NCBI GenBank assembly: GCA_905479495.1
Contig: CAJQMR010000035.1
Span: 1-36,400 of the forward strand
Origin: an uncultured Anaerolineae bacterium
GTDB lineage: Bacteria > Chloroflexota > Anaerolineae > Promineifilales > Promineifilaceae
Length of the DNA: 36,400 nucleotides
Direction of reading: 5' to 3'
Of the stretch, positions 7,567 to 16,235 are shown piece after piece. The notes under the pieces are model-generated. The model was not told where the DNA came from and made no database searches. It worked only from the letters and a program-made list of their open reading frames with translations. The translations under genes were made by a program, and so were the position numbers. Within the stretch, counting starts at the first letter, position 1, and each line of letters opens with the position of its first letter.

Positions 7567-8550
7567 CTATGGCCCAGGGGTGGGTAATAGAATTGACAGA
7601 TCTTCGGGAAGATAAAGTTCCCAGGTGTCGTTTAGAATGCCATCAGGGCTTACCCCGCCAAACATGATGATACTTTTGCGCTTCATATCATAAAATAAAA
7701 CATGGGCATAACGAGGATTTGGCCTTGTCGGTACAGGCAGCTCTGTCCATGCTTCCCCGTTAAACAGCCAAAGATCATTCAAGTATTCGTTGTCGCGGAT
7801 GCCGCCAAACAACAGAGCTCTATCAAATTGATCATTGTAAGCAAGCCTGCCATCTTGACGCGCGGGGGAATTGCTTAAGGGGAGGTTGAACCATTGGTTT
7901 CCATCCCACGCCCAGGTGCCATAAGCATCGACTGAGTTTAAAGCGATGACCTCGTTTCGCGCAGAGAAGTTGACAACTGCGTGAGCAGACGCGGCAGGCA
8001 GTCCGCAGCAAGTTGTCTCCGTCCAATTTTTGCCGTCCCAAACCCAGGTGTCGTTGAAAAACGTTTCTGTTAGTGGATTCCAGCCACCATACAATAACAC
8101 CATCTCTTGAACGGGGTCGTAAACAAGCGTGTGGCAGCATCTGGCCGGGGGCGCATGAGTTGTGTTTATTTGTTGCCACTGATTGCCGTCCCATTCCCAG
8201 GTATCGTTAAATACCATATTGTCCATCACGCCGCCAAAAAGGACGGTTCTTTGCCGCGCTTCGTCATAAGCCATCGCAGTTTTTTCTCGGGCGTCGGGAT
8301 TGAGAGATAAATCTGCCTGCTGCCAGGTTTCGCCATCCCAGAGCCAAGTGTCATCAGACCACCTGTCATTGGTAGCACCGCCGAAAACAACTGCTTTGTG
8401 GGTGTCTGTATCATAGGCGAAGCCGCTATGGTATAAGGGTGGGGGCTGTTCTGACGGTTTGAGCTTTACCCACCCTATCACTCTGGGCTGGTTGCTACAG
8501 GCAATCAGCAGAAGGCAAAGTAAAATGGCGGAAGTAAAAAATTTCTTCAT
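7567..8550 (-). CDS. Kelch-repeat beta-propeller lipoprotein
   Basis: 327 residues. The N-terminus MKKFFTSAILLCLLLIAC is a lipoprotein signal with its lipobox Cys near residue 18. Recurrent blade motifs FGG and (N/D)DTW-x-WDG repeat about every 50 residues (DDTWLWDG, NDTWEWDG, NDTWVWDG, GTWAWDG, NDLWLFNG, NDTWELY), giving about six kelch blades and so one propeller. It is expected on the outer face of the cytoplasmic membrane. Such propellers bind carbohydrates or proteins; no catalytic galactose-oxidase residues were identified. Unusually for this window, the whole gene carries no ACGGCCGT. An AT-rich TTTAATATATAC sits directly before the ATG and may be a promoter with a very short leader. 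Confidence 0.85.
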   Translation of the reverse strand: MKKFFTSAILLCLLLIACSNQPRVIGWVKLKPSEQPPPLYHSGFAYDTDTHKAVVFGGATNDRWSDDTWLWDGETWQQADLSLNPDAREKTAMAYDEARQRTVLFGGVMDNMVFNDTWEWDGNQWQQINTTHAPPARCCHTLVYDPVQEMVLLYGGWNPLTETFFNDTWVWDGKNWTETTCCGLPAASAHAVVNFSARNEVIALNSVDAYGTWAWDGNQWFNLPLSNSPARQDGRLAYNDQFDRALLFGGIRDNEYLNDLWLFNGEAWTELPVPTRPNPRYAHVLFYDMKRKSIIMFGGVSPDGILNDTWELYLPEDLSILLPTPGP

Positions 8551-8607
8551 CTGTATATATTAAAGGTACTCTTGATTCAAGAGATAAAGCGTTTAGGACA
8601 CAGAGTC

Positions 8608-8664
8608 ACGCAGATAAACGCAGATTTTTTGTTTTTATCTGTGAAAATCTGTGTTTATCTGCGT
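8608..8664. terminator. Intergenic hairpin (ACGCAGATAAAC...GTTTATCTGCGT)
   Basis: Arms 8608-8628 and 8644-8664 pair over 21 bp with one mismatch. It lies between the 3' end of the transaldolase-like gene and the start of the kelch gene, so it probably terminates the former. Confidence 0.6.
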
Positions 8665-8712
8665 CCCATCTTTTCCTGAATTTTATTGAGGAACAACTCT
8701 ATTAGCAATTTG

Positions 8713-9813
8713 TCAGGCGGCCATGCCCAAAGCAAACGAACGCTGTGCCACAGCTTCGATGAGTGCCTGGTATTGCGCTTCGGCCTTGGCCAGATGCTCT
8801 GCCTGGAGTTTATGCACAATGTCATCCAGGTCCACGCCTGCTTTTGCCAACTGTTCCAGATGGGCTTCAGCACTGCCAATATCCTGGGTTAGCGTGAGGG
8901 CGACGTTGCCGCTTTCTTCAAAAGCCGCCAGCGTGTCCAGGGTAAAGGTCACAACGGTTTCTGAGCCAATGAGTGCGTTGACGTAATGGGTAAGGGGCAG
9001 GCTAGGGTCTTGGGGGGTAATGCGGGTCCATTTGGGGCGTAACGGCCGTGCGTTGTATCGGGCCAACTGTGCCCAGCGGGGGCCGCTAAAGATTTGCCGG
9101 TACCGTTGGTAGAGTAGTTTGGCCAGGGCAATGCCCGTTTTGCCGCACAGCTCCGGCGCATCTTTGGCGCGCAGCACTGGATCGATGGCGGCATCAACGG
9201 CACTGACCGAAAATGAGGCAACGGCCGTTGGCATAACGCGCCACATGCTGTTGGAAATCAGCAGCAGTTCCAGACCGGCAATATAGGCTTGCGCAGCCCG
9301 TTCAAAGTCTGTCACCGTGAAAATATGGGTGATGTTTAAGGATTCACAGTCGGCGGTCAGTGAGCGAATGGCTTCACAGCCTTCTAGCGTTGCCGGAATC
9401 TCAACCATGGCGTTGGCGCGGTCCATGCCGTGAAGCATGTGTTTGGCTGTTGCGGCCGTTTTTGTAGCGCTTGCCGCCAGAGATGGGTCCATTTCCAGGC
9501 TGACATAGCCATCCCAACTGTTGCTGGCTTCGTACACTTCATGCAGCAGGTCAGCAACTAAACGGGCATCGTCCATCATCAACCATTCATGGATTTGACG
9601 ATAGGGCGTTCCTTCCAGCATCAGCCGATTGATGGCTTCGTCGTAATCATCGTATTGGAGAATCGTTTGGGCGAAAACGGCCGCATTGGCCGTGACCCCC
9701 TGAATACCATTGGCAATCGCCTGGCGAAGTTCACCGGAGGTAATGTAATGATGACGCATGTAGTTCAGCCAGGTGGATTGACCCAATTTATGAAGATTAT
9801 CGAGCTTAGACAT
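8713..9813 (-). CDS. Transaldolase-family protein lacking catalytic residues
   Basis: 366 residues, matching long actinobacterial/cyanobacterial-type transaldolases. Family landmarks are GVTANAAVFAQTI (39-51), VSLEMDPSLA (104-113), NITHIF, VASFSVSAVDAAID and GKTGIALAKLLYQ. However, the Schiff-base lysine of the IKIPAT motif is Glu here (MVEIPAT, E138), the conserved Asp of WLDD is Asn (N17), and TSNP is TANA (41-44). The GAG codon for E138 is clear. Transaldolase moves a dihydroxyacetone unit between sugar phosphates through that lysine, so this protein should not do so. It may be a regulatory or repurposed paralogue. The start at 9813 is fixed by AAAGGAGGCAAC. It stands alone, with a hairpin downstream. 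Confidence 0.8.
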   Translation of the reverse strand: MSKLDNLHKLGQSTWLNYMRHHYITSGELRQAIANGIQGVTANAAVFAQTILQYDDYDEAINRLMLEGTPYRQIHEWLMMDDARLVADLLHEVYEASNSWDGYVSLEMDPSLAASATKTAATAKHMLHGMDRANAMVEIPATLEGCEAIRSLTADCESLNITHIFTVTDFERAAQAYIAGLELLLISNSMWRVMPTAVASFSVSAVDAAIDPVLRAKDAPELCGKTGIALAKLLYQRYRQIFSGPRWAQLARYNARPLRPKWTRITPQDPSLPLTHYVNALIGSETVVTFTLDTLAAFEESGNVALTLTQDIGSAEAHLEQLAKAGVDLDDIVHKLQAEHLAKAEAQYQALIEAVAQRSFALGMAA

Positions 9814-9990
9814 GTTGCCTCCTTTACAAAAGAGGGGTCATTGAGGTGCAATGGAACGTGGTTTCTGAATATGCCCCCTGCAAATGTAAATCTGCGTGCG
9901 GAATACACAAAATGTCTGCACAGTATCAGTATAACGAATAGTGTGTGCCCATCACCAGTTACAAACCTCATATTCGGCGATGGATAGATG

Positions 9991-10455
9991 TTATTGTGTC
10001 TCGATTGACATGATCTGGGCCAGTAGAGTGATTTGCCCAGCGTGATACGCTTCATGGGTGGCATACTCTAGCAAATGCTCGCCAATTGGGCGTTCTTCTT
10101 GCCGGGCTGCAAGTTCATCAGGGCTGATTTGGGCCAGGGCTGTCGTCAACAGTTCTTGGGTACGCTCCAGATCGTGGCGCAAGGTTTCAAAGCTGTTACC
10201 TGTGGCACTTTCTGCCGATGAGCTGCTGCCCGGAATAAACCATTTGCACACGGCCCAGGGCCAGATCGATGGCACCTCTAGCAGCATCAAAAAATTTACG
10301 CGCGAGACCACCACATGTCCAACCAGCCAATGGAGTTGATTGACACCCGGAAGCGGCGTCTGAAGGCTCTCGGCGTGTGTGACAGCCGCGATTGCCTGCC
10401 TGATTTGTTCATAACTTTCCGCAAAGCGGGCGCTCAACATCGTTGCAGTTAGCAT
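9991..10455 (-). CDS. DinB-like (DinB_2) domain protein
   Basis: 154 residues forming a predicted four-helix bundle. The three metal-binding histidines of the DinB/YfiT superfamily are visible: H47 in LVGHVVVSR, and H134 and H138 in ATHEAYHAGQI. The length fits the family (about 150-170). Members are putative thiol-dependent transferases or hydrolases; the bacillithiol or mycothiol link seen in relatives cannot be shown here. The start at 10455 has AAGAGGAAA upstream. It is 36 nt downstream of the GNAT gene on the same strand, so the two probably share a transcript. Confidence 0.85.
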   Translation of the reverse strand: MLTATMLSARFAESYEQIRQAIAAVTHAESLQTPLPGVNQLHWLVGHVVVSRVNFLMLLEVPSIWPWAVCKWFIPGSSSSAESATGNSFETLRHDLERTQELLTTALAQISPDELAARQEERPIGEHLLEYATHEAYHAGQITLLAQIMSIETQ

Positions 10456-10491
10456 GCTTTTCCTCTTAATACGGGTTCTGTAAGGCCAGGA

Positions 10492-10962
10492 CTATAGCTT
10501 TTTCATCATCGTAACGTTCCGCTCAACGTAGCCCATTTTGCGATACATGGCTCTGGCTGCCTCATTATGCCCAAAGACATGTAAATATACTGTTTCCAAT
10601 CCTTCCTGCTGAATCAGCTTTTCCATAGCGCTCAAGGCCTCACCACCATATCCCTGGCGGCGATATTCTTCAAAGATATGGAAATCATTCAGCGCGGCAA
10701 AGCGGGTCTCCCCTTGTTCTTGAATTCCCCACCACAGTTGTCCGACCTGAATGCCATCTGCTTCACGTTCAATCATATAGAGGTATTGGTTAGCTGTGGA
10801 CAACCCTTCCGGCAAAAATCCGGCAAATGTTTTTTGGGCCAATTCTTGGGCATTTTCCGCCTGCCACGTACCTGCTCTAACTTGCTCCCGAGCGTAATCA
10901 TCTACAGCCCACTCAATGAAATGTTGGTAATCGTCTGCCAACATCGGTACCAATTCCACCAT
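10492..10962 (-). CDS. GNAT-family N-acetyltransferase
   Basis: 156 residues. The acetyl-CoA-binding motif appears as EEYRRQGYGGEALSAME (about 97-113; the R-x-x-G-x-G/A loop). It is followed by the family-typical FGHNEAARAMYRKMGYV near 129-145. The substrate is not predictable. The start has TTAGGAGGTC 6 nt upstream, a strong ribosome site. The gene diverges from the molybdopterin-domain gene on the plus strand across 171 nt, and precedes the DinB-like gene on its own strand. GNAT plus DinB pairs are often small-molecule detoxification genes; that is inference. Confidence 0.9.
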   Translation of the reverse strand: MVELVPMLADDYQHFIEWAVDDYAREQVRAGTWQAENAQELAQKTFAGFLPEGLSTANQYLYMIEREADGIQVGQLWWGIQEQGETRFAALNDFHIFEEYRRQGYGGEALSAMEKLIQQEGLETVYLHVFGHNEAARAMYRKMGYVERNVTMMKKL

Positions 10963-11133
10963 TCTGACCTCCTAAAAAATCACAAAAACATACCGTTGCC
11001 CTCTTGGCTTTCTCCACGGTTTCAAACCCATATTGTCCATTGTTGTCATCTGCAACGCTAAATTCCGGCAAAATTCGCTTCTGCAAGTTCTGACTGTGTT
11101 CCAAGTATAATGGTTTGTATTGAGGAATATAGC

Positions 11134-12165
11134 ATGAAATTTCCCTGGGCAAATGTGGTGTTGTTGGTTTTGCTGGTGGTGCAGGCGATCACTGGTTATT
11201 TTGGCATGGTCAACGGCCGTATCTCCCGCGCCTGGATTTTGTGGGCCCACGGCATTGGGGCGTACGCGCTCTTGGTGCTGCTCTACTGGAAAGGCGGCAT
11301 CATTTTGGATGCGCTGCGCCGCAAAACGGTGTGGACGCGCCGCCGTGTTGCCTTTGCCGCCCTGTTTGGCCTGCTGCTGCTCACCCTGTTCAGCGGCCTG
11401 CTGTGGACCTTTGACGGGCCAATTTACCTGGGTGGCTTCAGTTTGGTGAGCTTGCATATTTACCTGGCCGTGCCGCTGCTGCTGCTCATGGCCTGGCATG
11501 CCTGGCACATGCGTTTTATCTGGCGTGTGTCAGAAACAGTGGGGCGGCGGTTGTTTTTGGGGACGGCCGTTTCCACCATTTTAGGCTTTGTCACCTGGCG
11601 TTTGGTTGAGTGGGGGATAGGCGAACTAGATTTGCCAGGGGCCACCCGTCGCTTTACCGGCTCGTATGAAAAAGGCAGCTTCACGGGCAATTTCCCGGTG
11701 GTCAGCTGGATCTTTGATAATCCGCCGCCGATTGACGCGGCTACCTGGCAACTGGGGCTGGATGGGGCGGTGAAACGGCCGTCTAGCTTCAGCTACGATC
11801 AGCTGCGCCAACTGATTGACCGGGAAGAAACGGCCGTGGTCGATTGCACGGGCGGTTGGTATTCAGAACAGGTGTGGCGGGGCGTTTCCCTGGCGCGGTT
11901 ACTGGACATGGCCGGATTGGCGGAAGGAGCCGCCAGCATTTCGGTGGTTGCCGTGTCGGGCTACAGTCGCCGCTTTACCATCGAGCAAGCCAAACGCTAT
12001 TTCCTGGCGCTGGATGTCGCCGATGCGCCGCTGTCACACGGGCACGGCTTTCCGCTGCGCCTGGTTGCCATCGATCAGCGAGGCGTGGAATGGGTCAAGT
12101 GGATCAGCCATATTCGCGTCAACCGCACCAGCAAGCTGTGGCAACTACCCCTCCCGCTACAATAA
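11134..12165 (+). CDS. Membrane fusion: cytochrome-b-like four-TM domain plus sulfite-oxidase-type molybdopterin domain
   Basis: 343 residues from the ATG at 11134 (MKFPWANVV, AGGAA upstream); an earlier start 8 codons upstream has weaker support. The first about 150 residues form roughly four TM helices. These carry histidines suited to haem b ligation (WAHGIGAY, SLHIYLAV, AWHAWHMRF), like cytochrome b561 domains. From about 190 the sequence is an oxidoreductase molybdopterin-binding (SUOX/MsrP-like) domain. VDCTGGW at about 236-242 includes the Cys (C238) expected to ligate Mo, and VEWVKWISHI lies near the end. It probably passes electrons between the membrane pool and an external Mo site. 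No Tat signal is visible and the substrate is unknown. MsrP and MsrQ are normally separate proteins, so the fusion is notable. Confidence 0.8.
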   Translation: MKFPWANVVLLVLLVVQAITGYFGMVNGRISRAWILWAHGIGAYALLVLLYWKGGIILDALRRKTVWTRRRVAFAALFGLLLLTLFSGLLWTFDGPIYLGGFSLVSLHIYLAVPLLLLMAWHAWHMRFIWRVSETVGRRLFLGTAVSTILGFVTWRLVEWGIGELDLPGATRRFTGSYEKGSFTGNFPVVSWIFDNPPPIDAATWQLGLDGAVKRPSSFSYDQLRQLIDREETAVVDCTGGWYSEQVWRGVSLARLLDMAGLAEGAASISVVAVSGYSRRFTIEQAKRYFLALDVADAPLSHGHGFPLRLVAIDQRGVEWVKWISHIRVNRTSKLWQLPLPLQ

Positions 12166-12267
12166 TAGCAATCCGCAGATTGCGCAGATTTTTCTTGCAA
12201 ATTCTCTGCGTTCTTTGCGCCTTTGCGGTAAAATTTCTTTTTTGGCCAGTTTGGAGGGAACAGAAAA

Positions 12268-14766
12268 ATGGACAAGACGTTTGTTTGGCGTTGGCTTTTG
12301 CTGGGAACGGCCGTAACGCTTTTCATCAGTATCCAAACCCCTGCTCATGCCCAAATCATCAACCCTGGCTTGCTCATCACCGAAATTTATTACAATCCGC
12401 CCGGCGCAGAGGACGAGCGCGAGTGGCTGGAGATTGCCAACGTGGGCACGGCCGTTCTTGACCTCAGCGACATTAAATTAGGCGATGAAGAACAATCGGG
12501 CGAAGGTGAGGGGATGCGCCGTTTTCCTGAAGGCACCTTGCTAGAACCGGAGCAGGCAGTGGTGGTGGCCCAAACGGCCGTTGGCTTCCGTGCCCTCTTT
12601 GGCAGTAATCCTGACTTTGAATTAACTGACTCTGACCCTGATGTGCCCGACATGCGCAACTACCTGCTCTGGGCCTCAGGTGACATTGCCCTGGCCAACG
12701 ATGGCGACCAGGTTGTGCTGCTTAACGAGCGCAACGTCATCATCGACAGTGTGAATTATGGCGATCAGACAACCTTTTTTACGCCAGCGGTAACGGCCGT
12801 ATTCGAGGGCCAAAGCATCGAGCGCAATCCCGCCAACTGCGACACCGACACGGCCACCGACTGGCAGCCGCAGGAAACACCCACACCGGGCCTGGTCCAG
12901 TTCGACGACGCCTGCCGTGCTCCGCTTAACCCCGCTGAGTTGGAACACCTGCCACCCATTGGCACCATTCAGGGCGCGGGCGAGGTGGCGGCCGCCATTA
13001 ACCAGAACGTCACCGTGCGCGGCATCGTCACTGGCGTTTACGAAGATCGCAACACCAGCGGCACCACCTTTTATACCGCCTTCCTCCAGGACATCCCTGG
13101 CTTGGAGGATGGTGATCCGGCCACCTCTGATGGCATTGCCTTGTTTTTAGGGCGGGAACGGCCGTCTTTCCAAATCGGGGATCAAATCCGCGTTTCCGGG
13201 CTGGTAACCGAATTCTTTGGCTTCACCGAGCTGGACGACAACAATCTGGACATCCAGGTGGAGCTAAGCGAGCAGCCCCTGCCCGAACCGATTTTGATCG
13301 ATCCCCCGGCCGAGGCCGCAGCCCTGGCCGCCTATTTTGAACCGCTGGAAGGGATGCGCGTGCAGCTAGCCGATCCGGCGCGGGTGGTGGGACCAACCTT
13401 CAGCACCTGTGGCTTTTCTGTTGTTTCGCCCTCCGTCAGCACGCCGCGCATTTTTCGCCGTCTGTTAGCGGATCCCATTGGCCAGGTCGTGCCAATTTTG
13501 TACCAATCAGATCAGTTCTGCGATGGTTTTCCGCAGGTGAAAACGGGCGATTTGGTCAGTGGGCTGATCGGACCACTCACCTACAATTTTGACCAGTTCA
13601 AGATTGTGCAGCAGGCGGGGGATGAATTGACGGTAGCGGCCGTTCCCCTTCCAGAACCAGCCACTGCGCCAACCCTGATCGAGAACCAGATCAGCATTGC
13701 CAGCTTCAACATGGAAAACTATTTTGACCTCATCGACGATACGGGCGATGAGGCGGAACCAAAGCCACTGGAACTGGAGCTATCGCTCAAGCAGCAAAAG
13801 TTGGCGGCGGCCCTCACGCAAACGTTAAACTGCCCCACGTTGGTGGCCGTGCAGGAGGTGGAAAAGGGCACGCTGCTGGATGACCTGGCGCAGCTGGCCG
13901 CACCGGCCTGTGGCTTCACCTATACCGTCACCCACCTGGAAAGTGCCGATGTGCGTGGCATCGATGTGGCCTTGATGAGCAATCCAAACGTGGTAACGGT
14001 GCAGTCGGCGGAATTGAAGCAAAGTTGCACCACGCTAGAAACGGGCGTAAGTGATGTTCGGTTGGACTGCCCCGCCGGGCAGGATGTGCTGTTTTCCCGG
14101 CCGCCGCTGCTGGTTGAGTTGTTGGTGGGGGAACGGCCGTTCACCCTCATCGTCAATCATTTTAAATCCAAGCGGGGTGGCGAGGCAGAAACCGCGCCGT
14201 GGCGGTTGGCCCAGGCCAATCATGTGGCTGGACTGGTGACGGCCGTTTTGGCTGATGATCCGGAGGCCAATGTCATTGTTCTGGGGGACTTCAACGATTA
14301 CGAACAGGCTCCGCCGCTGCTAGCCTTGGCCGAAAACGGCCGTCTGGAGAATGTGCTGCTGCGCCTGCCAGACGAGATGCGTTACAGCTATGTGTTTGGC
14401 GGCGTCTCACAGCTCATCGACGGCATCTTTGTGACCCCAGCCTTGCAAGACAATGTGGCTCAGGTGCAAATCTTGCACGTCAATGCTGACTATCCCGATG
14501 CGCTGGCGGTGGACGTGTCGCCAGACACGCTGCCGTTCAAAACCACGGATCATGATTTGCCACTGCTCATCTTGCATCTGGATGAATCGCCTACGCCAGA
14601 ACCGAGCGCAACGGCCGTACCTTCACCTACACCGATCAACATCGAACCAATCAACCATCCTGACGATGTGTTTAAAAGCTGGATTTGGTGGCTGGTAGGT
14701 GGTTTGCTGGTGCTTGGTGGGGGTGGAACGGCCGTTTTTCTGCTAAACAAAAAGCGAAAAACGTAA
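12268..14766 (+). CDS. Surface-anchored lamin-tail/EEP extracellular nuclease (ExeM/NucH-like)
   Basis: 832 residues. A Sec signal peptide ends near AHA (28). A lamin-tail domain follows at about 30-150 (LLITEIYYNPPG, EWLEIANVG). An OB-like segment lies at about 225-340. The endonuclease/exonuclease/phosphatase domain spans about 490-780, with its catalytic landmarks: ASFNMENYF, LVAVQEVE, DVALMSNP, VNHFKSKRGG, VIVLGDFND and TTDHDLP. A short proline-rich linker leads to one TM helix (about 803-825) and the tail NKKRKT, so it is displayed outside and anchored at the C-terminus. Expected activity is extracellular DNA degradation for nutrient or biofilm DNA, metal dependent. The start has TTGGAGGG. 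It carries ten ACGGCCGT copies, the most of any gene here. Confidence 0.88.
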   Translation: MDKTFVWRWLLLGTAVTLFISIQTPAHAQIINPGLLITEIYYNPPGAEDEREWLEIANVGTAVLDLSDIKLGDEEQSGEGEGMRRFPEGTLLEPEQAVVVAQTAVGFRALFGSNPDFELTDSDPDVPDMRNYLLWASGDIALANDGDQVVLLNERNVIIDSVNYGDQTTFFTPAVTAVFEGQSIERNPANCDTDTATDWQPQETPTPGLVQFDDACRAPLNPAELEHLPPIGTIQGAGEVAAAINQNVTVRGIVTGVYEDRNTSGTTFYTAFLQDIPGLEDGDPATSDGIALFLGRERPSFQIGDQIRVSGLVTEFFGFTELDDNNLDIQVELSEQPLPEPILIDPPAEAAALAAYFEPLEGMRVQLADPARVVGPTFSTCGFSVVSPSVSTPRIFRRLLADPIGQVVPILYQSDQFCDGFPQVKTGDLVSGLIGPLTYNFDQFKIVQQAGDELTVAAVPLPEPATAPTLIENQISIASFNMENYFDLIDDTGDEAEPKPLELELSLKQQKLAAALTQTLNCPTLVAVQEVEKGTLLDDLAQLAAPACGFTYTVTHLESADVRGIDVALMSNPNVVTVQSAELKQSCTTLETGVSDVRLDCPAGQDVLFSRPPLLVELLVGERPFTLIVNHFKSKRGGEAETAPWRLAQANHVAGLVTAVLADDPEANVIVLGDFNDYEQAPPLLALAENGRLENVLLRLPDEMRYSYVFGGVSQLIDGIFVTPALQDNVAQVQILHVNADYPDALAVDVSPDTLPFKTTDHDLPLLILHLDESPTPEPSATAVPSPTPINIEPINHPDDVFKSWIWWLVGGLLVLGGGGTAVFLLNKKRKT

Positions 14767-14775
14767 AGCCTCCCC

Positions 14776-14893
14776 TTGTCATGCTGAGTGAAACGAAGCA
14801 TCCCTCTAAACCTTGCCTCACTGCGGACATTGCTTTTACGAGATAGCCCTCAAAGGGATTCTTCATTTCGCTGCGCTCCATTCAGAATGACAA
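14776..14893. repeat. Long imperfect inverted repeat of the TTGTCATGCTGAG type
   Basis: Outer arms TTGTCAT-CTGAGTG and CATTCAG-ATGACAA, inner arms GAAGCATCCCT and AGGGATTCTTC, separated by an unstructured middle. This word family is familiar from intergenic regions of many environmental bacteria. It lies just after the nuclease gene and may terminate it. Confidence 0.7.
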
Positions 14894-14944
14894 ACAATGG
14901 GAAGATTTTTCACGGCAGGTTCATGGTTGTAAGCCAAAGGGGGA

Positions 14945-14974
14945 TTGCTTTTGCTTTTGGGCATCCGTTAGAAT
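14945..14974 (+). promoter_or_regulatory. Possible promoter for a leaderless mRNA
   Basis: TTGCTT (14945-14950) and TAGAAT (14969-14974) are 18 nt apart. The ATG of the next gene is 7 nt after TAGAAT, with no Shine-Dalgarno, as expected for a leaderless transcript. The -35 match is weak. Confidence 0.35.
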
Positions 14975-14980
14975 CAAACC

Positions 14981-16147
14981 ATGCCATTGCAGATGAACCA
15001 TATCCTCGTCCTGGAACCGGACAGAACTTTTGCTTTACGCCTGGTGCGTGCCCTTAGCCGCATGGGGGCGTACAATGTGTCGATGGTGCCCACCCTGAAA
15101 GAGGCGTGCTTGCAGCTGGTGCAAAATGACCAGGATTTGGCCTTCGTTCCTATCAAAGAAGGTGCCAAAATTATTCGCTCACTGCGGGCAGTGCAGCCCG
15201 ATCTGCGCGTTATTTTGGTGACGCCATCCGGTGATGAGGAGATCCCGGTGACCTATTCAGGTAATGTGCAGGGCGTGCTGATTAAATCGCTGGTGGATGT
15301 GGAGCTGGAAACATTGGTAGAAGATGTCGCCCGTCAGCCGATGGTGCAGACAGGGAAGTTGGCTACGGCCGTTCCCCAAGACCCCACCCGTTCGTTGGAC
15401 ACCGCGATACTCATTGCCACCTTACAAGAAGCCCATTTGGGTCGGCTTTTGCAAACGGTTGTGTTTGCCCGAGGCGGAAAGCTGTTGGCTTACTGGGGTG
15501 AGCTGAATGAAAGTGAGGCGGCTACCGTCGCCCTCCATGTCGGCGAAGGCTGGGGCGGCAATTTGCTGCCGTCTCGTCTGCAATTTATTCACCTGCCCGC
15601 CCGCGCGGGCGATTTATTGCTGTTTACCCACCAAGTGACCGAAGATTATTTGGTGACCCTGGTAGCGCTGCCCGAAGCGCCTTTAACTGAAGTGCGGCAG
15701 CAGGCACGGCGCATGGCTAAGAAGTTAGACGCGGTTGTTAAAGGGCGCGTTTTGGCCCAGACTGGCTTGTTGGACAATGGGTTTGGGTTAGGGAAACGGC
15801 CGTCTTACGTGATCGTTTGGCGGGCATTAGAGCCGCTACCCAACCATTTGCGCATCCCGCTGCGCCGCGCCATAAGCCGCTTGGCTGTAGCCAATGCCTG
15901 TGTGCTCACCCACGTTCAGGTCCAGGCTGATCTGGTGCAGTTGGTGGTGACCGTGCCGCCGGGGCGGGACAATGCCTGGGCGGCGTATCTTTTCAAAAAC
16001 GGTTCCGAGCAAACCATCCGCCAGGAATTTGAGATGAGCGGCAGCCTGTGGGAAACGGGCTTTTACGCTACCGAATCCGCCGAACCGCTCACCGAAGCAG
16101 AGCTCAGCCTCTTCCTCGACGCTTCCTCTGAAACGGCCGAATCCTAA
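14981..16147 (+). CDS. Pseudo-receiver + roadblock protein with degenerate IS200-type transposase fold
   Basis: 388 residues. Residues 5-115 look like a response-regulator receiver (ILVLEPD, VILVTPSGD, GVLIKSL). The phospho-acceptor Asp is not seen: the strand reads LAFVPI. Residues about 135-255 resemble roadblock/LC7 domains. Residues about 270-385 follow the IS200/IS605 TnpA (Y1) fold: SYVIVWRALEPL, then VQADLVQLVVTVPP, FKNGSEQTIRQEF and LWETGFYATESA. TnpA equivalents are a DHVHLLVSxPP core, LKGxSSxxLRxEFP and LWxxxYFxxTVG. The HUH histidines are replaced (LVQ), so the domain cannot cut DNA and is probably a domesticated nucleic-acid-binding or scaffold module. A second ATG at 14993 is an alternative start. 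Confidence 0.7.
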   Translation: MPLQMNHILVLEPDRTFALRLVRALSRMGAYNVSMVPTLKEACLQLVQNDQDLAFVPIKEGAKIIRSLRAVQPDLRVILVTPSGDEEIPVTYSGNVQGVLIKSLVDVELETLVEDVARQPMVQTGKLATAVPQDPTRSLDTAILIATLQEAHLGRLLQTVVFARGGKLLAYWGELNESEAATVALHVGEGWGGNLLPSRLQFIHLPARAGDLLLFTHQVTEDYLVTLVALPEAPLTEVRQQARRMAKKLDAVVKGRVLAQTGLLDNGFGLGKRPSYVIVWRALEPLPNHLRIPLRRAISRLAVANACVLTHVQVQADLVQLVVTVPPGRDNAWAAYLFKNGSEQTIRQEFEMSGSLWETGFYATESAEPLTEAELSLFLDASSETAES

Positions 16148-16154
16148 AAGATTT

Positions 16155-16235
16155 CATCACGAATTTAACGAATGGCCGAATGAGACGAATGATTTGCATT
16201 CAGTTGTATTTCGTTGCTTTCTGTCATTCGTGATG
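16155..16235. repeat. Intergenic inverted repeat (CATCACGAAT...ATTCGTGATG)
   Basis: Outer arms 16155-16164 and 16226-16235 are perfect over 10 bp, and CGAAT/ATTCG words recur inside. It follows the pseudo-receiver gene and may terminate it. Confidence 0.55.

Noticed and set aside
15785..16140. Active IS200-family insertion sequence
   Set aside because: The domain is fused to signalling domains, lacks the HUH histidines and has no flanking hairpins of an IS.
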